A DNA stretch of 64,000 nucleotides from Nemopilema nomurai. Taxonomy: Eukaryota; Cnidaria; Scyphozoa; Rhizostomeae; Rhizostomatidae. The DNA lies in NCBI GenBank assembly GCA_003864495.1, contig ML133463.1:248001-312000 (forward strand). The letters run 5' to 3'. This document shows positions 22,801 to 33,400 of this stretch, piece by piece. Within the stretch, counting starts at the first letter, position 1, and every line of letters begins with the position of its first letter. The notes beneath the pieces were generated by a model that searched no databases, had not been told where the DNA came from, and worked only from the letters and a program-made list of their open reading frames with translations. The translations under genes were made by a program, and so were the position numbers.

Positions 22801-25800
22801 TTCTTTCTTTTGCTTTTTGTAAAGGCCATTTTCGACCTAAAGGAGAATGAATGAACTTAATTTGAGACTCGATTTGTCGTCATAGACCTTCAACTTTCTC
22901 TATGAACACTTGAAATGTTTCTATCTTACAATACATTCTGCTATGATGAGACTGCCTGCCAAAGAGGACTGGGCACGAGTCACCTCCTTGGATACCGTGC
23001 ATAGCAACTTTAACTTCTGCCGTCAATTTGGTCGGCGTTTTTAGGCCATTTAAAATTACTCCAATTAAGCATATTCCGATATAAAGTACTTGAATATGTT
23101 TTATTTCGGCTACAACTCACTATTTCAATTGTTTTCCGAGATATTAAACCTTTGCTTTTAAGAAAAAATGCCTTAAATTTAATTTCTTTTCACTAACAGA
23201 GATCTGCGCCAGAGTTGATTGCTCAATCTCTTGAGACAAAGCTACCATTAGCAAGTTTTTACTTAGATGGGAGCCGAGTTTTCCAATAATCAATTTCCCT
23301 AACCTTTATTTGAAGATTGAAGGTCTTCTTAAAGGACTTTTCTTATTTGAATGAAGTATTAGATCCTTCGAGATCAAGAGCAAAACATTTATGAGAAGAT
23401 TAAAGATTCGGTCAGTCGAACAAACCTCGAAATAAACGGTCACTGCCAACGGAATTCGATTCGACATTCTCCTCCGCAGAAGTAGTCTTGTTTTCGGTCT
23501 CTTTGTTGTAATAGAAGAGTTGCTTTACGCAATTTGGCGTTGATACGAGCGAGTCGCAAGGTTTGAGCCACTTGATTAAAATCAAATCGCAACAGAAATA
23601 TCAATTTGTGAGCGGTCGTTTTTATACTGTTACAGCTTTTAAATTTGACGTCATAAACGTCTCTATGGGTTTGTTTACATTGTCGTTACGTTGCTACGCA
23701 AGCTCAAAATGGTAGATATCTAAATTAATATTTATCTTTTTTTCCTGTTATTCAAACTTAAACCAATTTTGAATGCTTCAACTGCCTTCTTTTTGGCCCT
23801 CGATAATTATAATTGGCAACTTTCGGAAACGTTTGCTTAAAGGCTTTTATATGATTTCGTTTTTTCATTCAAGAATATCACATGCTTTGATCTGCTAGCA
23901 TTTGACACAATGACTATCTTCCGATGTTATGTTATTTATCTATCTCTCGCATTTTTCAGATCGAAAAAGCACGCACTGGTCAGTTGAAATCTTGGGAAGA
24001 AAATCCAAGGAGTGCGTTAGCTCACATCCTCTTGATCGACCAATTCTGTCGAAATGTTCACCGGGTAAGTCGTGTTCTAATGGAGACCAGCGCAGCAGTT
24101 GATAGCAAAAATGTGAAGAGACGAAAGCTTTGTTTATAATGGGCCATAGATGTATAGGAGTATGTTCTCAAGTATTGCTTTCTAAATGTGTTTTTGTGCG
24201 TGCTGACTGTAGCGTAACCATCCTTTTGTCGAGTACTTGTCTAGTTATCTATATGTTGGGTTGATGTTGCACCTTGCTCGCCTCAGATCTACTGTCATAC
24301 TCTTCTTATAATAATTTGTTTATGAAGTGTGTAGGCTCTATCATCTTTTATAGATGCCAAATTGTTTGCATTCATTTTACTCAATATTTTTTTCATTTGA
24401 TTGTTCCATAGGGAACCCCGAAGTCATTTGATTGTGACCATGTTTCTCTTGGCATTGCAAAAAGGGTACTATAATGTTTTTTGTTTTCAATGTCTTGATG
24501 ATAATGTTTACCCGTATAGCTTAAAGTGCAATTTTCGTTGCCTAAATGTGCTCTATCTTATTCAAATTCACGCACAGGCGCCATTTGCTTGATTTCCCAA
24601 AGGTCAAATCATCTAAAATGTTTCTACTGCCAAAAATCTCTTTAGTAAGTTTAGTTTTGATACTACAACTTTCATGCACTTGATTTATTTCCAGCAATGT
24701 AACGGAATATGGCCTCACAGTCCATTCCTGATTTTGCAGTCCAAAAGAAAACCGTGTATTGCAATAGAACTTAATCTAATTCCATTTTCCCTGAGTGGTT
24801 TAAAGTGAGCCCAGCCTAATATTTATCCAAGATTGCATAAAAAGTTCATCAGAAACTGCCTCCACACATCCTAGGCACCGTAAGTCTAAGAAACATCCCT
24901 CCCGTGGTAGATTTGTTGGTATTAGATCCAATAATAACAATTTGCTATTAATATACTATATTAATATAACAATAACTTTTTCTTCTATGGACGGCATAGA
25001 ATATTGTATTTTGTTGCGCTTTTAGATAGACATTGATATAGAAAGAAAAAAATAACAGTGACATGTAGCTTTAGATTGGTATAAGCTTCAGTTTTATTGT
25101 CCACTATACATGTATATATATTTATTATATCTGTTGGTATATTTTTCAGTTAGTTGAAAGCGGGAGATACAAGGAGCTTAACCCCATGGAAAGATTCTTC
25201 CTCAATCTACCACTGGAACATAGCGAGAATATGGACGATCAGGTAATATTACTTAGAAATGCATTTAAATAGGGCAATATATTATTGCTGACTATATTAT
25301 TGTTGGGTCTCAAAAATGGCAATTAAGACGTTTCCATATCTTCATGCCTTATGGTACATATGCATGACATGTTTCCGTGATATTTTATTTCGTTTTATAC
25401 TGTGTGACTTATTCTAGCAATTTATAAGTTCATGGCGTTCTTGGCCTTTTTTATTTACGAATGAAGTATGAAGGGGATAAGTTTCTCTTACTCCTTAAGT
25501 TGAAAGTTCGATGTTCGGCAGTATGCTTTCCCCTTTTTGATTGATAGGCCTTTTTTGAGGTTTCAAATATCAGTAATTGTAGAACGAAAGATGATAATTT
25601 AGTTCGATTTTGGGTTCCAATCAAAAAGTTCTCAATATGATAAGCAAAGACATCAAGACAGCAAGCCACAAAAATGTTAGTGTTAGTTAACATTGTTAGT
25701 GTTAATTCAGCGCTCCGATTTCTGTTAAGATAAAGATTAAAGATTAGCATGCTCAGGAAATACACTAATGTTGTTGTCTGTAAAAATGTTGTCGTCTCAA

Positions 25801-26249
25801 GCCCTGTTTGTTTCCTGCAGAACAAGTCATTGGAGCTTTACAATGAGCTAGCTGCCGATTCGAAAGGAACTGTTTATGAAGGACTGGGTACGAGTGGCGT
25901 CGGTTATGCAGAGAAGCACCGGGTGAGAGTCAATTCAACTTAATTGTCATGATCAAAACACTAAGATACCAGTGGATGTGTTAGAATAGAGTTTATTTAA
26001 GCACATCTCCAATGTATTAACTCTTTCTACGAACTAATTCAGAGGTCTACATGTAAAAGCTTTAAGCATTTTTAGCAGTTCGTTGAGAAGTAACTTTTAA
26101 TATTCAAGCAATGCTTTGACCTGTTGATTCTGTTGTTTTAGGGATTAATCGAAAAGTATGGGCGGTTTCCGAAAAGAAATGCAGTTCTTGGAAGAGCTAA
26201 TACACCGGAGGAGGAAGAATTGTTGCAGAATTACCCGTACAATTTCTAG
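13806..26249 (+). CDS. DUF924 family protein (199 aa, six coding exons)
   Basis: Exons 13806-13943, 23960-24064, 24412-24465, 25150-25242, 25821-25922 and 26142-26249, all phase 0, give a complete 199-residue protein, close to the usual length of the family. Family hallmarks in order: VLDFWFEPG (residues 11-19), WF near 29, LIDQFCRNVHR (second exon, the LxDQFxRNxxR motif), GTPKSFDCD (third), FFLNLPLEHSE (fourth) and GRFPKRN...LGRANTPEE (last). DUF924 proteins are mostly bacterial and fungal, are predicted to be all-helical and TPR-like, and have no established reaction. The ATG at 13806 lies just after a splice acceptor (exon starts about 13792), so a non-coding first exon is likely upstream. 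Intron 1 is 10 kb because it contains the right arm of the inverted duplication on the opposite strand. Confidence 0.85.
13944..15849. other. Intron 1 of DUF924 gene, right half of the central spacer
   Basis: AT-rich intron DNA with a foldback element (14648-15030). No exon supported. Confidence 0.5.
14648..15030. mobile_element. Foldback / MITE-like element
   Basis: Terminal inverted repeats of about 50 bases: 14648-14700 (with TTATAAGAAACCTAGTACTA) matches the reverse complement of 14978-15030 (with TAGTACTAGG and GGTTTCTTATAA), with small gaps. The interior has no coding capacity. It is probably a non-autonomous DNA element; related fragments lie near 11950-12000. Confidence 0.5.
16395..19082 (-). 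pseudogene. Unrecognised seven-exon gene, copy C (frameshifted last exon)
   Basis: Exons (5' to 3' on minus) 19041-19082, 18599-18631, 18377-18449, 18073-18185, 17497-17550, 17259-17360 and 16395-16975 keep the sizes and splice sites of the other copies. The last exon is 581 rather than 585 bases. A one-base deletion near 16781 (in the codons for T-G-A-K) shifts the frame after about 60 residues of the exon, and further indels occur near 16628-16650, so the KKVRF and basic motifs are lost. The first six exons remain open, so a shortened protein is possible. The most likely reading is a recent loss of function. Confidence 0.6.
19234..19320 (-). promoter_or_regulatory. Promoter of copy C: CRE and TATA box
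   Basis: Reverse-strand copy of the block: TATA box 19234-19241, CRE TGACGTCA 19261-19268, then forkhead-type TGTAAACA and the RFX-like site further upstream. Confidence 0.6.
19321..20773. other. Spacer between copies C and D
   Basis: Reverse-complement counterpart of the A-B spacer. A 91-codon open frame at 19585-19860 is interrupted in the corresponding part of the A-B spacer, so I do not call a gene. Confidence 0.5.
20774..23467 (-). CDS. Unrecognised seven-exon gene, copy D (333 aa)
   Basis: Exons on minus: 23426-23467, 22984-23016, 22764-22836, 22460-22572, 21887-21940, 21649-21750 and 20774-21358. Sizes and phases are identical to copies A and B, and the joined frame is open over 333 codons. 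The last exon keeps the KEN triplet, the SRKRGR basic stretch and the KKVRF phosphatase-docking motif. Replacements relative to A are mostly conservative (KKIRA for KEIRT, RLNS for RMNS, SKKPS for SKRPS, ENVV for ENVI). Exon 2 and the first codons of exon 7 match copy A rather than the neighbouring copy C. It lies antisense inside the DUF924 gene's first coding intron. Function unknown. Confidence 0.65.
23619..23705 (-). promoter_or_regulatory. Promoter of copy D: CRE and TATA box
   Basis: TATA box 23619-23626 and CRE TGACGTCA 23646-23653 on the reverse strand, followed upstream by TGTAAACA and the RFX-like site. Homology to the other arms stops just beyond, near 23722. Confidence 0.6.
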
Positions 26250-26611
26250 GTTGACAGTCAGTTTAACTGTATATGGACTTCTGATTCCGGGGGTAACCTG
26301 CCGCAGATTTTATGACTCGCACACACAGGCACTCGCATACACTCGCTGAATATATTCATGCTTATTGCTGCACTCCACTTCTAGCAAAATATTGATGTGC
26401 AAACAAGCAGTGGAGGTAATTTGAAATCAGGGCCCTGATTGTTATGGAGCTTCGTTTGGTATGCAACAGGGACACTTGCATTAATGAAAACGCTGTTCTT
26501 GCACATAAAATGGAAAGACACTTTTAACAATTGTTATATATCGAAATGATTTTACATTTGATTCGTTTCTCTGCATTTAAGCTATTTTGAGCTCTTTTCA
26601 ATAATGATTTG

Positions 26612-26617
26612 AATAAA
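26612..26617 (+). promoter_or_regulatory. Possible polyadenylation signal of the DUF924 gene
   Basis: AATAAA about 360 bases after the stop codon. Another candidate lies near 26645. Confidence 0.35.
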
Positions 26618-26649
26618 TAGTGACAAAGAAAACTATAGCAAAAAAATAA

Positions 26650-27400
26650 ACAAAACAATTTTAATTATTATTTTTAATCTAATTGTTATTAAATTGACAA
26701 CACTTCTCAGCAATGGAACAGCCAGGCTCCAGGATTTGCTAGGTGCAGTGAAGAAATAGCTGCCCATGGTAATTTGATGTCAGGGACAAGTAGATTTTAG
26801 TATAAAAATGTGCTAGGGAAAATAGTTTTCAGAAGCAAGTTGCTGCCAGGAAAATTAATACTATGGATAGAAATAAACATCGAGAATGGTGGCTGGTTTT
26901 GGTTCTTCGAGGCTTTTTCTCCCTCAGATAGACAGCTTGTCTGTTTGTGGCTCCTCTATGTCACGCCATTTTCTCGGGAAAGCTAGTAAGCTTGTGTGTC
27001 TAAAAGAGCTTGCTTGATTTTTTGTGAAAAAAGAACGAGGCGGTTTGTGGATACTTTTATGGATGCAATATAATTCGGACCTATTCTCTGATGTTTCTAG
27101 ACTTTTCCTTCATATTTCTAGGCCTTAACGAACTTTTGCCTGATGTCCCTCATTGAACTGTTTGAAGACAGTTCATTTTTATTAGTTATCGGTTGTTGCC
27201 ATGTATCGTCCCATTGTTTACACCAGAAGTCACACCTATTGTATTATGAGATACAGTGTCAAATACATTCATACTTTTGCATAAAAGAGATTAATCTTAG
27301 TAATTATTATTCTTCCATTTGTTTTATGGCTTCCTTGTTAAAATATGAATTGTTAGAAATTTCTCATGTCGCCCCAGAATGTTCTTTCTACATGGTAGTG
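26650..27400. other. Intergenic DNA between the DUF924 gene and DNAAF1
   Basis: No exon supported. The right end holds the presumed DNAAF1 promoter. Confidence 0.4.
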
Positions 27401-27405
27401 AGGCG

Positions 27406-27419
27406 GTCTCCATAGAGAC
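27406..27419 (+). promoter_or_regulatory. X-box (RFX site) in the DNAAF1 promoter
   Basis: GTCTCCATAGAGAC is a near-perfect palindrome and fits the ciliary X-box consensus RYYNYYWWRRNRAC at every position. It lies 73 bases before the DNAAF1 start codon, the usual place for X-boxes of ciliary genes. Confidence 0.7.
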
Positions 27420-27491
27420 GTATCAGCCAAGTTTTTAATCTAGGCCCTTCGAGTTTCTTGTGTTGAGGAAAATCAATCTTGAACAACAGAA

Positions 27492-30400
27492 ATGCCGTCG
27501 ATTATTGAAAATACGAAAGAAGACGAAGATAAGTACCCAAGGTAAACTTTGAATTTCTTCATGCTACATAATTTGAGTACATTTCATAAGGATAAACTTT
27601 ACTGACGACGTAAATTTGGGGCTTCGCTGGTAGTACGCTTCTGAGCGTCAGCGAGTGAAAGTTCTTTATTGCACACTTTCTGAACTTAGGAAGTACTCTT
27701 TAGTTAGCAAAATTGGTCGGATAACATCCACTGAAGCTAGTTTTGTTTGTCCCAGTTTCTTAAATTCTGCTTCTTAGCAAAATAAAGAGCAATGTTTTTG
27801 CAAATGAATGCTATCCTTTATGCAAACTGCAGTTACAAGCTTCAACATTTTTTGTCCCTGTAAAGAGTAGACCTTGACTGTCTTCATTTATGTAACATAA
27901 ACCAATTAGCATATCAGCGAGCATCTTTTTATGCGTTTCATTGCTTATAAAAGAGGTTTTATAAATCACAAATTCATGCCAGCCACTATAAAAATCCTTC
28001 CTCAAATTTGTTTAAAAATAAGAAGCAAGGTAAAAGCCAGCTGTGTTGTGGCCAAAATTGTCGTATTTGTCAAAAAAATTATTGTGGATCATTTATGGAA
28101 TGAACTTCTGGCTTTCTTTGGTTTGGCATCTCCCAGATACAAGAATTGAGATACTTCAATAAAAAGCTGAGATCCAAAAGCCAGAAAGTGTACTTTGTGC
28201 ATTCTATATTACAACGCATTTGCAACAAGAGGGATTCGTTTTTGTGAGCTATTGGTTTCTGTCATTTTAGAATTACACCAAAGCTCATAAAACAGCTATG
28301 CAAAGAGCAAAAGCTTTATACAACTCCACACCTCAATGATGTTTTGTATTTACATTATAAAGGTATTACTTTTTGAAATTTTTGATAATCTAAAATGTTC
28401 ATAGATTTTGGGGCATTTTATAATGTTGAAGTAATGGATTTCCCACCTTTCACTTAAGGCTTCTTTCCATTTTTCTAAGATGTTTTTGTTATGCTTTTTA
28501 TCCCTTTGAGAGTAGAGAAATGCTTTGTTCCTGCTTTTTTCTAGATGCTAGGAAATTTGAAGATGAGACAACTAGTTTTATATGCTGTTTATATTTTTTC
28601 TTTCTGACATAAGGATTTGCAAAAATTGAAAATCTTGAAGAGTACACTGGTCTGAAATGTCTTTGGTTGGAATGCAATGGAATAAAGAAAATAGAAGGTC
28701 TTGAAAATCAGAAAGATCTCAGATGCTTGTAGGTTGAACCTTTCTAGATGTTATTTGTTAAGTCAAGTTATCTGTATGTTTTTCAATAATTTGACAAAGT
28801 CACTATCTGTTGCTTCATTTCCCTATCATTTAAGTTTCTTTTTTGGTTTCATAAATCTTTAAAACTAAGTTATAGAGAACCAATGATTACCATGAGATCA
28901 AAATGTTGGTTTCAATGGAGGTCCCAAGTGAAAATCATTTTGCCTCTTTGGTATGTTTGCCAAGCTTAAGAATGTAATTAAGAGCAGTGTTTATTAAGTG
29001 ATATTTGTAGTGCTACTTGATTATAAGGAAGACTTGTCATTTTCTCTTTTTCAGATATTTACATCAAAATCTGATTTCTAAGCTTGAGAACTTTGAACCT
29101 CTGCCGGATCTTGACACATTAAATGTTAGCCACAATATCATTGAAAAAGTTGAAAACCTCTGTAAGTTTTTCTTAGTTCATCAAAGTTGTTGTTTCACTC
29201 AATTTGTACTTCCATGTATTATTTCTTTGTATTTAGAGGAAGAGTGTCTTTTGGTGAAGATAGCAATTTTCAAATTTTTCATAATTCTTTTTTAGCAGTA
29301 GGCAAATAAATGATCATTGTTCTATCTTTTTTGTTTTAGCTGTATTTTCAAAATAGTTTATTCAATCGAGTATGACTTACTTTACAATTTGGCAGACTCT
29401 ATTCAAAACAACAAGTATGTTATCCGCAGAATCAATTTTTCTTTTTGCTTTTCAGCTTGTATACCAAAACTCAACACACTTCAGATTGCTCACAATCGAC
29501 TGAAAACATCAGATGATATAAAGCATTTGGAAGAATGTCCTTCAATTAGGTAATTGATTAAGCATGTTGCCAACAAATAAAAGTTTTTGTCAAGCCTTAC
29601 ATTACACATTTTTAAAAAAACTTTAGTTACCTTTGCAAAATTGAAATCAAAGCTAGTTAGGTTTTGAAAGCCACCTGCAACTTTCTTAATGTTAAGAATA
29701 TACTTGATTAGTATTAGGCTTTTTGCTGAAATTTTGCATATAAATTTGAATTAATAAGCTTTAGAAGCAGCTCCCAGATGTATGCACATTTAAGCAACCG
29801 ATTTTGCATTAAACGCTTTTTTGAGAGAATAGTATCCTTTCATGCTAACTTTTTTTCATCAAATCAGAAGGAAATGTTATACAGACTCAAGTCTAAATTT
29901 TTTTATTTATGTAAAAATTGTTTTAATACTTATTTTTAGCTAATTCATGTTCTTTATGCAGTGTGCTAGACTTGTCAAATAATCGCATAGAAGATCCAGG
30001 AATTGTGGATGTTCTTTCATCTATTCCAGACTTGGTGTGTAATTTTATTAATTATCTGGCACAAGTGAAATTTGACTTTTCTAATTTTTTAAACCATATT
30101 CTGTTGAAGGGAGAAGGAATCAAGTTTTTGCATAATTTGGTTCTACTCCTTAGCTATTTATTTAAAACACAAATCCATTTTAAGTTAGCAAATATTTGAA
30201 GGAAAGGTTTTGAAACTGATAAAATACTGTGCTCTGAAATTAACACCAAACCAGCTTTTCAAAATCAAAAAACAAATTTCCTTCATTCTAAGATGTCTAA
30301 CCAAAGTAATATAAATTTTTTTATATAATGTCGAAGTTTCAAGGTTCTTTTCTACCATAAATGTGACGTGCATATATGTATTCTCTGCAAATAAGGTGGT

Positions 30401-33400
30401 CGTTTCATTTAACTTGGCATGCTCTAAATTTGAACACTGTTTCTTTGCTAAGACTCCCAAAAGCATTTACTATTATTCACACATTTTGCGCTGATAATTG
30501 AGCTTAGTCTCAGAGGGTCACTTGATTGCAATCTTTCTTTTCACAGAGAGTATTGAATCTTATGGGTAACAAAGTAATCAAGCTGATTCCAGATTATAGA
30601 AAGACTATGATTTTAAAATGTGTAAGCATTTTTCATTATTGCTACAGTTTTATGTTAATTTGAAAGCTCCTTGATTTTACAATCCTTTTTCCTATAATAT
30701 TTCATCGTTTGATGAAATTTTATTTCAATTTAAATTTGGCCACATAATTCTGTTTGCCTCAGCCTCAATTAAATTTTTTAACAGTTATTAGTTCGAAAGA
30801 AGGTAAAATCAAGAGAGATAAGACAATTGTTAAATTTGCGTATTTTTCTGGATGAATGATTGCCATAGTTAGCAAATGTTTTACGCATATATTTGTGATT
30901 GTTTAACATAACTCCAGCAATCTGATATTGAAATCTCCTCTTTTGCAGAAAAACCTGCAATATCTGGATGATCGGCCAATATTTCCAAGAGAAAGGGCAT
31001 GCACAGAAGCTTGGTGGGTCTTTAATCTCCCATGTTTTAAACATCTAATTCATCAAATAAATATGATAGAAAATAGCTGAAACATACCGTAATACTTCGA
31101 TTAAACGCCCCTTAGAATAACGGTCCCCTCGAATAGACGCCCTTTTGCAGAGACGCACAGACAGGAGCTACTTTTGAACATCATCAGGGAAGATTACGTT
31201 GATGAAGACTTTGATCTAGATATTTAGATTTTTTTTAGAATTATACTTGTGGAACCAGACTTATTAGTTGTTACTCAGAGTTTCATACTAAGTGTGATCA
31301 TTGTTAGATATTTTTTTAAAAATATTGTTAGGAAGAGTGAAAAATTCAATAAACGCCCTTCTCTTTTAAACCTAAACTTGAATAGAACACCCCAAGACAT
31401 GAAGAATTAATAAAACGCCTTTAATCGAAGCATTATGGTTTAATCGAAGCATCACGGTAATAGGTATGATTCCTCTTTGTGACTGAAAATATAGGGTGTA
31501 ATAGCTGCTCTTTTTTCTGTAATGTAAAATATGGTGTGAAACTTTTTGTTTATTCTTTAAGGGCACTGGGTGGGCGTGAAGCTGAAAGAGAGGAACGCGA
31601 CCGCTGGATTAACAAAGAGAGGCAAAAAATAATGGATAGTGTGCATGGTATGGGACCCTGCTTTTTGTCACGTTGAACATTTTGTTCTCTAATACATTTT
31701 CTCGCCCAGGATGTTTGATAAAGGTGCTTTTACTGCAACTCGTGGTACTAAAATTTCTTTTTTTTTTATTAGAATAGCAAACAAATGAGATTCAAAAAAT
31801 TTAAAAGTTGTCACCTATGCTTCAATGTTATACCCAAAGTGGAAGCTGCTTTAGATTTAGAAATGTTTATTTTACTCCTTTTGTTTCAATGTTGATCCTT
31901 TTCGCTTGCTGGATCGGCCAGCAATGAGGTGTAACTCAGTTTGGGTATCTTTTAGGAAGTGACTTTTCGACTAATGTTTTCGTTCGTAGCTTTGAGTAAG
32001 GTAAGAGAAGAGGCCGCAAAGAGAAGAGCAGAGAAGGAATCAGAAACGGAAAACGAAGATGAAATGGTAATTTCTATTTATAGCTACCATGAGTTTAGCA
32101 GATTTTCATCGAAACTGCATCTTAAAAACGTTTTAAATCAACCTGAATTTTTTAAAAAATGATTGCATAATAACCTTTGTTGGATTGAAATTTGATTTAA
32201 AAGGTTTTCACTACCACTGATTCATGTATTATTTTTTGGCAACTAAAATTATTGTTATATTCCAGAATAATGAAAAGAATAAAGAAAGTGACGGTGGAAT
32301 TCTTGATGTTGGCTATGAGAAAACAGCAGAGATGGGTGAGGACAAAAGCGAAGAGACTTTGCCTTCCGAGAAAAGCTCGAGCTTAAATTTGCCCGATGAT
32401 TTACCAGCGTTGGAGCCATTCCAATCTGATGCAAAAGTACCTGAGAGTGAATTGAATAAGAATTCGAATTTGGATGAACGTTTACACAGCGCTAATTGCC
32501 CTAAGCTGGAGTCATTTTCTGATGGGGTAGTCATATCTAACGCCCCTATTTGTGACGATGACTCGAAGCTAAAGAAGAGAGGTGAGTCGCACGACAAACA
32601 AAAACATGAAGAAGCAGTTGAAGACATGCCAATAATTGGAATGAAGAGCCACAGTACAGTGGAAACGATTTTCTCGAAAAGCAAAGCGGACGAGAAGTCA
32701 TCAGATCCGTCAGCATTTTTGCTTGGAGGATCTCTTGAAGGTAAAAAATTCTTGAAACATTTCTTGAAACAATTAAAAGGCCAAAGATAAGTTTTGTCTT
32801 ATTCCATTTCTCTCATGTGCATCATGCATGAGAATTTTTAGAAGAACGTATTTCCATATTTCTATGCTCGATTCTTCCCTCCTATCATTACCAATCTTTG
32901 AATCTCGTTCTATCCCACCGTTTCTCCTGTTATGAATGCAGTTTCCCATTGCCTTTAGAATTTTTAAAATTCCTGTATGGTGAGGAAGGAAATTTCCTGG
33001 TTATGGCTGGTTTAGCTTTGACTTACAGCTTAGATTGTGCATAGCAGACGAGTGCTTAAGTACTAAAAAGTTGCTCTTTGTAAGTGGAATGTAGTTCTTG
33101 CTTAGATATGAAGATGAAAGGGGCCTTATAGGAGAGCGGGCCTTATAGGAGAGGAGGCCTTGGAATCGAGAGGTGGCAGTTAAGCTGACAAGAATTTTTT
33201 CGTCTACATAATATTAAATATATTTTTTAATCCTCATCTTGAAATAAAGTTTTTTAATCCTCATATGGCAGTAAAGCTTCTTCTTGAAAATATTAAGAAT
33301 TTGACCTAGGTAGTTCATTTTATATAACCTTCAAGCTTGTCACATTATCTTAAATTGTTTATCTGTCAGTAAATAACGCCTTATTTGAAAATTTAAACTC

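Larger units (their letters stand above)
15850..23722. repeat. Right arm of the large inverted duplication (copies C and D)
   Basis: Reverse-complement counterpart of 3256-10850. It includes gene copies C and D on the minus strand, their promoters and the C-D spacer. The outer boundary at about 23722 is sharp, just past the promoter homology (TAGATATC). It lies wholly inside intron 1 of the DUF924 gene. Confidence 0.85.
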
